A stretch of 64,000 nucleotides of DNA from Lachnospiraceae bacterium UBA1721. Its GTDB lineage: Bacteria > Bacillota > Clostridia > Lachnospirales > Lachnospiraceae. Made by a program: the position numbers and the translations under genes. The notes beneath the pieces are model-generated. The model made no database searches. It was not told the origin of the DNA and saw only the letters and a list, made by a program, of their open reading frames with translations. This document shows, piece after piece, positions 8,822 to 17,478 of the stretch; positions within the stretch are counted from its first letter, which is position 1, and each line of letters opens with the position of its first letter. The stretch is taken from positions 15,796 to 79,795 of the forward strand of contig DCIR01000072.1 of the NCBI GenBank assembly GCA_002317155.1. Reading direction: 5' to 3'.

Positions 8822-9448
8822 CTAATCTGTAACATTCTCTGCGACATCTTCCGTAGGCTCATCTTCTGCAAATATACTGTCAATCACTGCATAAATCTCT
8901 TCCTTACCCTGCTTAGTCTGCGCAGAAAAAGGTATTATTGTAGTACCCTTAACACACTTAAGGCCTTCCCTGATAAGCTTAACCTGCTTCTGTATCTGGC
9001 TTCTGTTAATCTTATCAAGCTTGGTCGCAATAATAATGGGTTCATATCCCTGATTGCATATCCAGTCATACATCATTCTGTCATTTGCCGAAGGCTCATG
9101 TCTGATATCGATAAGAAGGAAAACATACCTAAGCTGTTTTGAGGTATGAAGATATCTCTCTATCATTTTACCCCACGCAGCTCTGGTCTCTACAGATGCA
9201 CTCGCATACCCATATCCCGGGAGATCTACAAAATACAATTCTTTATTAACATTATAAAAGTTAATTGTCTGTGTCTTGCCGGGCTGAGCACTTGTTCTCG
9301 CAAGTGATTTTCTGTTAACAAGACTATTTATCAATGATGATTTTCCTACGTTACTCTTTCCTGCGAAAGCGACCTCCGGCAACAAATTATCCGGGAGCTT
9401 ACTGGTGATTCCACATACGGTTTCAAGCTCTACAGATTTAATTACCAT
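8822..9448 (-). CDS. engB: EngB (YsxC) ribosome-biogenesis GTPase
   Basis: A 208-residue TRAFAC GTPase of the EngB family, needed for assembly of the large ribosomal subunit. The G motifs are present: G1 Gly-Lys-Ser-Asn-Val-Gly-Lys-Ser-Ser (about 30-38), G3 Asp-Leu-Pro-Gly-Tyr-Gly-Tyr (about 75), G4 Thr-Lys-Leu-Asp (about 142), and G5 Ser-Ala-Gln. It lies 73 nt downstream of clpX, a clpX-engB order also seen in Bacillus, where lonA lies between them. The intervening 73 nt contain an imperfect hairpin (CACC.GCAA.AGATT arms). Confidence 0.96.
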   Translation of the reverse strand: MVIKSVELETVCGITSKLPDNLLPEVAFAGKSNVGKSSLINSLVNRKSLARTSAQPGKTQTINFYNVNKELYFVDLPGYGYASASVETRAAWGKMIERYLHTSKQLRYVFLLIDIRHEPSANDRMMYDWICNQGYEPIIIATKLDKINRSQIQKQVKLIREGLKCVKGTTIIPFSAQTKQGKEEIYAVIDSIFAEDEPTEDVAENVTD

Positions 9449-9521
9449 CTTGAATATACTCCCTTATCTCTAAGTATAATCACCCGCAAAAGATTAATCT
9501 CTTGCAGGTGACTCATTACCA

Positions 9522-10793
9522 TTATTTACTGCTCTTGTCTGCGATTCTGATTACCTCGGGAGCCTTATCTCCTTCTATAGCTTCCTTTGTAACCTTACAA
9601 TCAGTGATACTATCATCTGAAGGAATCTCAAACATTACATCCATCATAGCTTTCTCCATGATAGAACGAAGTCCTCTTGCACCGGTCTTACGCTCGAACG
9701 CCTTATCAGCTATGCAATCAATAGCTTCATCGTCAAACTCAAGCTTAACTCCATCCATTGCAAAAAGCTTCTGATACTGCTTAATAAGTGCATTCTTGGG
9801 CTCACGAAGGATACGAACAAGTGCATCCTTATCAAGTCCGTGAAGCGATACATTGATCGGCACACGTCCTACGAACTCAGGAATAAGTCCGAACTTAACC
9901 AAATCCTGAGTAGCCACCTCCTGAAGAATCTCATCAAGCTCAAATGTAGTCTTCTTGCTAAGCTCAGTATTAAATCCGATAGCCTTGCGATCAAGACGAC
10001 TCTCAATAATCTTATCCAATCCATCAAATGCACCACCGCAGATAAACAGAATATTGGTGGTATCAATCTGAATCAGTTCCTGATGAGGATGCTTACGTCC
10101 ACCCTGAGGAGGCACGCTTGCTACAGTTCCCTCAATAATTTTAAGGAGCGCCTGCTGTACACCTTCACCCGAAACATCACGAGTAATAGATACATTCTCA
10201 CTCTTTTTTGTAATCTTATCAATCTCATCGATATATACAATACCGAGCTGTGCACGCTCGATATCATAATCTGCAGCCTGAATAAGCTTAAGAAGAATAT
10301 TCTCAACATCCTCACCTACATATCCGGCCTCGGTAAGTGTTGTTGCATCTGCAATTGCAAAAGGAACATTGATAATTTTTGCAAGTGTCTGAGCAAGGTA
10401 TGTCTTACCTGATCCTGTAGGGCCAACCATCAAAATATTACTCTTCTGAAGCTCTACATCATCTACACCCTTAGGTGCAAGCACTCTCTTATAGTGGTTA
10501 TATACCGCTACTGAAAGTACCTTCTTAGCTTCATCCTGTCCGATTACATAATCGTCAAGGAATTCCTTAATCTGCTTCGGCTTAAGAAGATTAATATCCC
10601 CTACCGCTGAAGCGGTGGTTACTTCATCTTCATCATCACCAAGCTCATCATCTATAATATCTGAACAAATAGAAATACACTCATCACAGATATATATACC
10701 GTTAGGACCTGAAATCAGCTTTTTTGCCGATCTCTGGCTTTTTCCGCAAAATGAGCAACGGACATCATCTCCGCCCATCTTCTTTCCTGCCAT
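9522..10793 (-). CDS. clpX: ClpX ATPase subunit of the ClpXP protease
   Basis: A 423-residue AAA+ unfoldase. The N-terminal zinc-binding domain has Cys13, Cys16, Cys36 and Cys39; Walker A is Gly-Pro-Thr-Gly-Ser-Gly-Lys-Thr (about 118), Walker B is Tyr-Ile-Asp-Glu-Ile-Asp, and the pore motif Gly-Tyr-Val-Gly is present. A TTG codon 12 nt upstream is in frame, but the ATG at 10793 has GGAG 6 nt before it and is preferred. It hands substrates to ClpP, whose gene lies 64 nt upstream in the same direction, so clpP and clpX are probably one transcript. Confidence 0.97.
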   Translation of the reverse strand: MAGKKMGGDDVRCSFCGKSQRSAKKLISGPNGIYICDECISICSDIIDDELGDDEDEVTTASAVGDINLLKPKQIKEFLDDYVIGQDEAKKVLSVAVYNHYKRVLAPKGVDDVELQKSNILMVGPTGSGKTYLAQTLAKIINVPFAIADATTLTEAGYVGEDVENILLKLIQAADYDIERAQLGIVYIDEIDKITKKSENVSITRDVSGEGVQQALLKIIEGTVASVPPQGGRKHPHQELIQIDTTNILFICGGAFDGLDKIIESRLDRKAIGFNTELSKKTTFELDEILQEVATQDLVKFGLIPEFVGRVPINVSLHGLDKDALVRILREPKNALIKQYQKLFAMDGVKLEFDDEAIDCIADKAFERKTGARGLRSIMEKAMMDVMFEIPSDDSITDCKVTKEAIEGDKAPEVIRIADKSSK

Positions 10794-10857
10794 AATAATC
10801 TCCAAATTTCTAAAATTATTTTCACATTTGCAGTAGCTCTATGCCACTACATACATC

Positions 10858-11448
10858 CTACTGAGCATCGTGAAGTGCAATCACCTTATCAACAAGGCCA
10901 TACTCTGCAGCTTCCTCTGCAGTAAGCCAGTTATCTCTCTCGGTATCAGCACATACTGTCTCATAAGGCTTGCCTGTGTTATTTGCAAGAATCTTATTCA
11001 ACTTCTCTTTTGTACGGAGAATGTGCTTTGCAGCAATCTCAATCTCTGTAGCCTGACCCTGAGCTCCACCAAGAGGCTGGTGGATCATAATCTCTGCATT
11101 AGGAAGTGCAAAACGCTTACCCTTAGCACCACCTGAGAGAAGGAATGCTCCCATGCTGGCTGCCATACCTATACATACGGTAGAAACATCACACTTGATA
11201 TACTGCATGGTGTCATAGATTGCCATACCTGCGGTTACGCTTCCTCCGGGGCTGTTAATATAAAGATGAATATCCTTCTCAGGATCCTCTGCCTCAAGGA
11301 AAAGAAGCTGTGCAACGATGATACTTGCAGATACATCGGTTACTTCCTCACCAAGGAAAATAATACGATCCTTCAGAAGTCTTGAATAAATATCATAAGA
11401 TCTCTCACCCTTACTGGTCTGTTCAATGACATAAGGTACTAAACTCAT
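10858..11448 (-). CDS. clpP: ClpP serine protease subunit
   Basis: A 196-residue protein with the complete Ser98-His123-Asp172 triad (Gly-Met-Ala-Ala-Ser-Met-Gly; Met-Ile-His-Gln-Pro-Leu-Gly-Gly; Glu-Arg-Asp-Asn-Trp). It forms the tetradecameric peptidase chamber that works with ClpX. The start has GGAGG 8 nt upstream. The leader contains a 7-bp hairpin (GTCGCAT / ATGCGAC, 11468-11493). The order tig-clpP-clpX-engB is conserved in many bacteria and links nascent-chain folding to proteolysis. Confidence 0.97.
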   Translation of the reverse strand: MSLVPYVIEQTSKGERSYDIYSRLLKDRIIFLGEEVTDVSASIIVAQLLFLEAEDPEKDIHLYINSPGGSVTAGMAIYDTMQYIKCDVSTVCIGMAASMGAFLLSGGAKGKRFALPNAEIMIHQPLGGAQGQATEIEIAAKHILRTKEKLNKILANNTGKPYETVCADTERDNWLTAEEAAEYGLVDKVIALHDAQ

Positions 11449-11495
11449 ACTCTAACCTCCAAATACCGTCGCATGTTCATAATCAAATGCGACTC

Positions 11496-11557
11496 AAAAT
11501 AAATAAAAGAGTGTCAAGCCATTGCATACGCACCCAGGCTATAACACTCTTTATTTT
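11496..11557 (-). terminator. Terminator between tig and clpP
   Basis: An imperfect hairpin with arms at 11510-11520 and 11537-11551 (AGAGTGT / ACACTCT plus AGCC / GGCT) is followed on the minus strand by TTTATTTATTTT and on the plus strand by TTTATTTT. It should end or weaken tig transcription before clpP. Confidence 0.6.
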
Positions 11558-11604
11558 ACACTAATAGATCTGAGATACAATAAACTGTAGGTTTATTTTT
11601 CAGA

Positions 11605-12891
11605 TTACTTCTCTACAGCATTGTCTGCTACGAACTCAAGAGCCTTCTTGATAAGGATATCCTTCTCGATCTGCTTCTTTCCTTCTTCGCCTACCATATC
11701 AGCGATCTTGTCTTCCTCAATTGCATATGCCTCTGCCATAGTCTTAAGCTCAGCCTTGTAATCATCCTCTGAAACAGTGATGTTCTCAGCAGCAGCAACA
11801 GCCTCGAGTACAAGTCTTGACTTAATTCTGCTCTCAGCCTGGGGCTTAACCTGCTCAAGGAGCTTATCAACGGTAGCTCCGGTGAACTGCATGTACTGCT
11901 CCATTGAAAGACCCTGAGACTGCATTCTCTGAGCGAACTCATTAACCATCTGTCTCTGCTCGGTCTTGATATATGCCTCAGGAAGCTCCATAGAAGATGC
12001 CTCAATAATCTTATCGATTACTGCATCCTGCTTAGCTGCCTTAGCATCTGAAATCTTCTTAACTTCAAGATCAGCCTTAACGCTTGCCCTGTAATCAGCG
12101 AGAGTATCAAATTCAGAAACCTCTGAAGCGAACTCATCGTTAAGCTCGGGAAGCTCCTGAGCCTTGATAGCCTTTACAGTGCACTTGAATACAGCGGGCT
12201 TACCTGCAAGACTTGCTTCCTGATACTCCTCAGGGAAAGTAACGTTAACATCAACTTCCTTGCCGATCTCTGCTCCGATAAGAGCATCTTCGAATCCGGG
12301 AATAAATGAACCTGAACCGATGGTAAGAGGATAATCCTCACCCTTGCCGCCTTCGAAAGCAACACCATCAACGAATCCCTCGAAATCAAGAGTAACGGTA
12401 TCGTCAGCAGCTACTGCTCTGTCGGTAACCTCTACTGTACGAGCCTGCTTCTTCTGCTCAGCCTTAAGGGCATTCTCAACATCCTCATCAGTAACGGTAA
12501 CGTCGATAGCGTCAACCTCTACACCCTTGTACTGTCCAAGAGTAACCTCGGGCTTAATAGCAACCTCAAGTACGAATACTACAGGCTGTCCCTTTACTAC
12601 AGGATTAACATCAAGACTAGCGATTGCTACGATTTCCTCGTCAGCCTCATCAATTGCTCTGTCACATACAGAATCCTGAAGAATCTCAATAGCATCCTGA
12701 TAGAATACTTCCTCTCCGTACATCTTCTCGATCATCTTACGAGGAGCCTTACCCTTACGGAAACCGGTAACTGCGATCTTATCCTTATTCTTCTGATAAG
12801 CAGCTTCTACAGCCTTCTCAAACTCGTCAGCTGCAACTTCTACATTAACTTTAGCCATATTGCCGTCTAATTTCTCTAACTGTACGCTCAT
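11605..12891 (-). CDS. tig: Trigger factor, ribosome-bound chaperone and prolyl isomerase
   Basis: A 428-residue protein with the three trigger-factor parts: an N-terminal ribosome-binding domain with the signature Gly-Phe-Arg-Lys-Gly-Lys-Ala-Pro (about 43-50), a central FKBP-type PPIase domain (about 150-240, with Leu-Asp-Phe-Glu-Gly-Phe-Val-Asp-Gly), and a helical C-terminal chaperone domain. It meets nascent chains at the ribosome exit tunnel. The start is supported by AAGGAGG 9 nt upstream. A small hairpin (GACCG-TCGCG-CGGTC) sits just ahead of this site in the leader. Confidence 0.97.
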   Translation of the reverse strand: MSVQLEKLDGNMAKVNVEVAADEFEKAVEAAYQKNKDKIAVTGFRKGKAPRKMIEKMYGEEVFYQDAIEILQDSVCDRAIDEADEEIVAIASLDVNPVVKGQPVVFVLEVAIKPEVTLGQYKGVEVDAIDVTVTDEDVENALKAEQKKQARTVEVTDRAVAADDTVTLDFEGFVDGVAFEGGKGEDYPLTIGSGSFIPGFEDALIGAEIGKEVDVNVTFPEEYQEASLAGKPAVFKCTVKAIKAQELPELNDEFASEVSEFDTLADYRASVKADLEVKKISDAKAAKQDAVIDKIIEASSMELPEAYIKTEQRQMVNEFAQRMQSQGLSMEQYMQFTGATVDKLLEQVKPQAESRIKSRLVLEAVAAAENITVSEDDYKAELKTMAEAYAIEEDKIADMVGEEGKKQIEKDILIKKALEFVADNAVEK

Positions 12892-12943
12892 TATTGCGCA
12901 TCCTCCTTACGTCCGACCGTCGCGCGGTCACAATCAGTTTCAG

Positions 12944-12972
12944 ATTATAACATATGAAAATCGAGTAGGCAA
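12944..12972 (-). promoter_or_regulatory. tig promoter
   Basis: On the minus strand TTGCCT (12972-12967), a 17-nt spacer and a perfect TATAAT (12949-12944) lie about 53 nt before the tig start. Confidence 0.75.
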
Positions 12973-12973
12973 C

Positions 12974-12995
12974 AAAAAATGCTTGTTTTTCAAGC
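12974..12995 (-). terminator. Short intrinsic terminator upstream of the tig promoter
   Basis: On the minus strand GCTTG-AAAAA-CAAGC is followed by ATTTTTTG. It lies about 180 nt past the stop of the DUF4097 gene and directly before the tig promoter, so it would insulate tig. A second 11-bp hairpin without a T-run (13136-13169, AATGGCTGAGA / TCTCAGCCATT) sits closer to the DUF4097 stop. Confidence 0.6.
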
Positions 12996-13172
12996 GTTTC
13001 AGGCGTTTTTGAGCAATAAATGATTACTTTTACAGCGTTCTTTCATAAATATCATCACAAATGAAATCACGAACATTCCCCCCCCCACATGTAATCATAT
13101 ATTGAATTGACGGTGTTGAATAAAGCCGAACCATTAATGGCTGAGAAACATTTCTGCCTCTCAGCCATTCCT

Positions 13173-14072
13173 TTACTGCTTATAAGAACTTCCCTTATTG
13201 GTACCGTTTACGCTTACAGCGCCGAGGTCAGTGCTAAGATTCATCTTGGCAGTTCCCAGGTTATCGCACTTTACATCTAATGCTCCGAGTGAACATTCAG
13301 CAGTAAGATTGTTGAATTCTCCATCTACTTCGATAGCACCGAGATCATTGGTAATATCAGCAGTATCAAACTTACAATCCTTAAGAGATACGTCTCCGAG
13401 GTCTGCTTCGATATGTACGGTTCCAAGGCTGCTGTCCTTGATTTCTACGTTACCAAGGTCTGCCTGGATATCCAAATCCTGTGCCTCAACATTCTTCATC
13501 TCGACATTACCGAGATCTGCAGTGATATTAAGCTCATCACAGATGAGTGCAGTCTTAACTTCAACATTGCCAAGATCTGTCTCAATCTTAACCTGTCCTA
13601 ATTCAGTACTTTCAGGAACATATATTGTGACATTACATGAATTGTTGGTACCTCCGTTAAAGTTAACCTTAAAGATCTTACTCTCATGCTTAATCTTAAG
13701 AGTGTCATTTTCAACCTTTACATCAGGCATATAATCTTCAGGATACTCAACCACCACCTTATAGTTATCACCCTGCTTGATCTCAACATTGGCAAATGCA
13801 AGATCTATATCAATGTTAGAAAATTCTATATCGGTATACTCCTGCTCAACAACATCTCCTAAAGAAACATTTCCTACAGAAATGTTGAAATCACCGGTAT
13901 CTATTTCCTTAACAATAGTATTTATGATGTTGCCATTAGTGAACTCCCTAATAGATAAACCGATCTCCCTGCCTAGCAGGAACGCTCTGTACCATACAGA
14001 ACATACACATACAACAACTGTAATCGGAATTAATATTGCAAGATAAATTGTCTTAAACTTCTTAACATTCAT
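13173..14072 (-). CDS. DUF4097 beta-helix-like membrane-anchored protein
   Basis: A 299-residue protein with one N-terminal membrane segment (about residues 8-30) and an extracellular part made of repeated strands. The phrase Asp-Leu-Gly-Asn/Asp/Ala-Val/Ile-Glu recurs about every 17-20 residues from about 165 to the end, as expected for the DUF4097 right-handed beta-helix (putative adhesin) family. The ATG at 14072 overlaps the TGA of the previous gene by one base and has GGAGG 7 nt before it; a GTG one codon earlier is possible. It is the last gene of a PadR-DUF1700-DUF4097 operon, a common Firmicute arrangement of unknown function, probably linked to envelope stress. Confidence 0.85.
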   Translation of the reverse strand: MNVKKFKTIYLAILIPITVVVCVCSVWYRAFLLGREIGLSIREFTNGNIINTIVKEIDTGDFNISVGNVSLGDVVEQEYTDIEFSNIDIDLAFANVEIKQGDNYKVVVEYPEDYMPDVKVENDTLKIKHESKIFKVNFNGGTNNSCNVTIYVPESTELGQVKIETDLGNVEVKTALICDELNITADLGNVEMKNVEAQDLDIQADLGNVEIKDSSLGTVHIEADLGDVSLKDCKFDTADITNDLGAIEVDGEFNNLTAECSLGALDVKCDNLGTAKMNLSTDLGAVSVNGTNKGSSYKQ

Positions 14073-15175
14073 CACTTAGCCTCCTTATCTGAATCATCTG
14101 CCAAAGCAGCCTTCACTTCATCTTCTACAGAAATCTTTGCTTCATCTTCAAAAACAGACTTCTGTTCAATTTCAGATAAGTCAACAAGCAGATTTCTGTC
14201 AATGATCATATGTGCAACTGAAGCGATAGGCCAAATAAGCCAGGTCCAAAGCCATCCAACAAACACAAAGCTAAGCATCAGATATACACAAGTTACTGTT
14301 GCCCAATAAACTGACATTACGCACTGAACACCCACACTCTTATATCCCATCTTATTCTTTTTCTTAGGGGAATAACTTGCCTTGAGTGTTTCTTCCTTAG
14401 ATACAGTCTTAAGAAGATATCCGTATCCCTCAAGAATCTGAGCCTGGTATACGATAAGCATTACTCCGATACCTATAAAAATGAATACCATTGCTCCACT
14501 CAAATTATCAATATACTTGGAATTAACCAGTTCACTGAGAAAAGCTGCAGGAAGCCAGCACATAGCACAGAGCATTACACCAACGGTCAAATAGATAGTG
14601 CGGTTCTTGCTGAAGTTGTCCTTGTCTTCAATAACAGCCTTTGTCGCATCCATACTCAACGCGAACTTATCACTCTTTAGATGTTCCCAATTTTTAAGAC
14701 AAACATTCGATAAAACAATTAACACAACACCGGCTGCGATAAATCCGAAGAAAAACAATATCTCAAATGCATCAAGCGACTCAGGTAAAATAATCTCTCC
14801 TATGATAATTCCTACAAAGCTTAATATTATTAAACATACTCCAAGACTACGCTTGAATGCTGATTCAGCTTTGTCCTTCATATACTCTTTAGCTTCATCT
14901 GCATTTACTATGATCTGAGGTACAGTCTCTGTCTCTGCCTTCTCTTCGACTTCTTTAACTTCCTCCTCAATACCTATTGCCTCTGCAAGCTCTGAAAGAT
15001 TTCCAAACTCTGAGATAACTGTACCAACGGCTTCGTTCTGAGTCTTTCCTTCCTCAATAAGCTCGTTATATTTATCTTCCATCATCTGCCAAAGCTCTTC
15101 TCTTGCTCTGATAACAGCAGGAGTATTCGGCATATTTGCAAACATTGTATCAAGATAATTTCTAATCGTTTCCAT
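14072..15175 (-). CDS. DUF1700/HAAS-domain membrane protein
   Basis: A 367-residue protein. The first 75 or so residues form an HAAS/DUF1700-type helical domain (Tyr-Leu-Asp-Thr-Met-Phe, then a conserved Leu-Trp-Gln-Met-Met-Glu-Asp-Lys helix and Glu-Phe-Gly-Asn-Leu). At least six hydrophobic segments follow in two groups, about 120-165 and 200-350. The ATG at 15175 has GGAGG 9 nt upstream and overlaps the end of the padR gene by 14 nt, so translation is probably coupled. Such proteins are usually encoded next to a PadR regulator, which is thought to respond to the membrane protein's state; this is inference from context. Confidence 0.8.
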   Translation of the reverse strand: METIRNYLDTMFANMPNTPAVIRAREELWQMMEDKYNELIEEGKTQNEAVGTVISEFGNLSELAEAIGIEEEVKEVEEKAETETVPQIIVNADEAKEYMKDKAESAFKRSLGVCLIILSFVGIIIGEIILPESLDAFEILFFFGFIAAGVVLIVLSNVCLKNWEHLKSDKFALSMDATKAVIEDKDNFSKNRTIYLTVGVMLCAMCWLPAAFLSELVNSKYIDNLSGAMVFIFIGIGVMLIVYQAQILEGYGYLLKTVSKEETLKASYSPKKKNKMGYKSVGVQCVMSVYWATVTCVYLMLSFVFVGWLWTWLIWPIASVAHMIIDRNLLVDLSEIEQKSVFEDEAKISVEDEVKAALADDSDKEAK

Positions 15176-15515
15176 TACTGTTCTCCTCCATAATAAACTG
15201 CTCAACTACTTCTTTTGTAAGCAGCCACTCCTCACATTTTTCATTGTAGTAATTTCTACCTGCATCAGTAATCTTGTAGTAGGTTCTCTTCTTACCACCT
15301 TCGCCTGCTTCCATGATGAAGGATTCGACATACCCGTTTTTCTCCATTCTGGAGAATGCTGAGTAAAGTGTTGTTTCTTTAATAACATATTTTCCGTTTG
15401 ATAAAATCTTAATCTGCTTTGAAAGCTCATATCCATATGAAGGTTCTTTCAAGAGCAGAAAAAGAATCATCGTATCATTGTATCCGCGAATAACATCGCT
15501 GCTGATTTCAATCAT
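15162..15515 (-). CDS. PadR-family transcriptional regulator
   Basis: A 117-residue winged-helix protein with the PadR signature: Leu-Leu-Lys-Glu-Pro-Ser-Tyr-Gly-Tyr-Glu-Leu (about 20-30), Thr-Leu-Tyr-Ser-Ala-Phe-Ser-Arg-Met-Glu-Lys-Asn-Gly-Tyr, and Lys-Lys-Arg-Thr-Tyr-Tyr-Lys-Ile-Thr-Asp-Ala-Gly. I choose the ATG at 15515 because AAGGAG lies 7 nt upstream; an earlier in-frame ATG at 15536 sits almost on the predicted transcription start (TATAAA at 15543-15538). It is the first gene of the three-gene operon and probably represses it through the repeats at 15589-15649. Confidence 0.9.
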   Translation of the reverse strand: MIEISSDVIRGYNDTMILFLLLKEPSYGYELSKQIKILSNGKYVIKETTLYSAFSRMEKNGYVESFIMEAGEGGKKRTYYKITDAGRNYYNEKCEEWLLTKEVVEQFIMEENSNGND

Positions 15516-15588
15516 TTCTGTGCTCCTTCCCTGCATTGTTTATAATTTCAATCGATTGTTTTGACAGATTTGTTTTTTTGACGCTTTT

Positions 15589-15649
15589 ACTACGTTTATC
15601 GTACTATGTCTGTCGTTGCTACGCCTGTCGTACTACGTCTGTCGTAGTA
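15589..15649. repeat. Four tandem 14-15-bp repeats with a palindrome, candidate PadR operator
   Basis: Four adjacent imperfect copies of ACTACGTCTGTCGT lie at 15589-15602, 15603-15616, 15617-15631 and 15632-15645. The last copy with its flank forms a perfect interrupted palindrome, TACTACG-TCTGT-CGTAGTA (15631-15649). They sit 50-110 bp upstream of the likely padR transcription start. A dimeric PadR could bind them in an array. The binding is inferred; the repeat is seen directly. Confidence 0.75.
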
Positions 15650-15729
15650 AATATATCATTGAGCTCTATAAGTGTCAATAACAAATTTGAAATAATTACA
15701 AATTACCAAAAACGCTTTACTGTTTGCAT

Positions 15730-15774
15730 AAAAAACAGCCCCCAGGCCGAGAACCAAATCTCAGCCTAAGAGCT
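15730..15774 (-). terminator. Intrinsic terminator after the solute-binding lipoprotein pair
   Basis: On the minus strand a stem with arms AGGCTGAGA / TCTCGGCCT (one mismatch), extended by an outer CAGC / GCTG pair, is followed by six T residues (15735-15730). It lies about 80 nt past the stop at 15851. Confidence 0.7.
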
Positions 15775-15850
15775 GCATAATAATTTACCTGTAAAGGCAC
15801 ATATTTATTGTTTAATTTAATTGTTTTATCCGATTGTTTTAAGTGTTGCC

Positions 15851-17443
15851 TTACCTGTTGGCTTCATCAATCGCTTCCTGCCATGAATAACTTACCCAAT
15901 CTATGCATGAATACAAATCACAACCGGCATTAATATTCCATAAAAAATCGCTTCCGAGACTAATTCCCGGAACCATCGCCGCATAGCTAACGGTTCCAAA
16001 TCCGGGGCTAACCATCAGCGGAATAGTTTCATCAATTGCTCTGCTATCAAAGATACCACTTCGGAATGAAGATGTGTCGAAGAAATCCTCATAACCTGCA
16101 GGCTCTCTATTATATAAGTCATAGGCAAATGCGATTTTCCATGCTCGATCTGCATCGTATATACCTGGGATCACAGCGACATTATTTGACCAGCATCCCT
16201 TATAACAATCAACCTGAGGCCCCTTAGGGAAAGTAACAAATCCTATATCAAAAGAAGCATCCATTAAAAATGAATATGACTGTCCAACATATGAATCATC
16301 TACAAAAAATGCAACATTTCCGCTCAGGAATTCACCTTGATAATAATCCCAGTTTGCTCCGTCAGGGTCATGATTATCATACCTATTGTACAATTCAACC
16401 ACCCACTCCAGAGCTTCTACAGTATTGGAATTCTCAAGGTTGTATGTATAACCATCTCTGTTTATGCCAACATAGCTTCCACCATTTGAATATATCGCTG
16501 CTGAAGTCATGACACTTTCATTGGTGCATAAACCGTATATATTTCCACCCTGCACAGTTGCCATAATATCATCAAAAGCTTCCCAGGTCCATGTTCCGTC
16601 AGCCTGCATATCATAAATGTCATCGGGGTCTACTCCCGCAGCACGAAGAACATCCTTGTTAAAATACACTCCTGTTCGAGCCTCAGAAAATCCGGAATAC
16701 ATTCCATATATTCCGCCTTTATATGTATACTGCTCATGAGTCAGATTTCTTGCATACTGAGCTTTACTAAAATCAAGACAATCAAGTGTACTGAGATCAT
16801 ACATTAATCCATCATGCAAGGCATCAGCTATACTCGGATCATCTCGTATCACGAATACATAATTGTTATAATCTCCTCCACCAGTCACATAATCTACAAA
16901 ATCATAAGGTGTTGAGCCCCAATCTGAAATAGCGAGTTCCTTAATAGTAAAATTATATGTCTCCTGGATCCATTCGCGATACTCCAGTCTAGCCTCTTCA
17001 TATTCATTTGTGGGCTCAGGTATTTCACCTGTAGACCACCAGTCTCTGATAATAATTTCCATACCTCCGAGGTCAATCACGTTACCGTATTCATCAGTAT
17101 ATATCTGATATGGGCTTTCAAAATATGGATCCGCAGGTACTTCGACAGGTGTACCCTGGTCAGTAGTTCCAGCATCAGCGGTAGTATCTTCAGCTGGTTC
17201 TGTGCTTGTATCTGTCGCAGCGGCATTACCTGCCCCCGAGCCGGCATTCGAATATGAAATCTGGCTACGCAAATCGCTATTCTCCTGCATTAATTCCTCA
17301 TTCTCTGCCTCAAGTTCCTCAATATCTGCTTCGAGCTTCTCTACCTTCTTTTCAAGTCTCGCAACATCTGCGTCTGTAGCACATCCGGTAAGCATACCGG
17401 CAAATGTTAATCCGCACAACGCCAGCGCCAATGCTTTTTTCAT
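15851..17443 (-). CDS. Family 1 solute-binding lipoprotein with N-terminal coiled coil
   Basis: A 530-residue lipoprotein with lipobox Met-Leu-Thr-Gly-Cys (Cys about 21). Residues about 25-65 are a Glu/Leu heptad coiled coil, then comes a Thr/Ala/Asp-rich linker (about 68-105), then a family 1 (MalE-like) solute-binding fold with Tyr-Phe-Asn-Lys-Asp-Val-Leu, Gly-Thr-Trp-Thr-Trp-Glu and Phe-Pro-Lys-Gly-Pro motifs. These fit sugar-type ABC importers, but no permease or ATPase gene is nearby. It is a paralog of the next gene (17479-18933), 35 nt away, with the same Ala-Asp-Gly-Thr-Trp-Thr-Trp and Phe-Pro-Lys-Gly-Pro motifs. Substrate unknown; a sensor or scavenging role is possible. Confidence 0.8.
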   Translation of the reverse strand: MKKALALALCGLTFAGMLTGCATDADVARLEKKVEKLEADIEELEAENEELMQENSDLRSQISYSNAGSGAGNAAATDTSTEPAEDTTADAGTTDQGTPVEVPADPYFESPYQIYTDEYGNVIDLGGMEIIIRDWWSTGEIPEPTNEYEEARLEYREWIQETYNFTIKELAISDWGSTPYDFVDYVTGGGDYNNYVFVIRDDPSIADALHDGLMYDLSTLDCLDFSKAQYARNLTHEQYTYKGGIYGMYSGFSEARTGVYFNKDVLRAAGVDPDDIYDMQADGTWTWEAFDDIMATVQGGNIYGLCTNESVMTSAAIYSNGGSYVGINRDGYTYNLENSNTVEALEWVVELYNRYDNHDPDGANWDYYQGEFLSGNVAFFVDDSYVGQSYSFLMDASFDIGFVTFPKGPQVDCYKGCWSNNVAVIPGIYDADRAWKIAFAYDLYNREPAGYEDFFDTSSFRSGIFDSRAIDETIPLMVSPGFGTVSYAAMVPGISLGSDFLWNINAGCDLYSCIDWVSYSWQEAIDEANR

Positions 17444-17478
17444 GCTTTTCCTCCTTATACAATAATCCTCTTTCAGGA

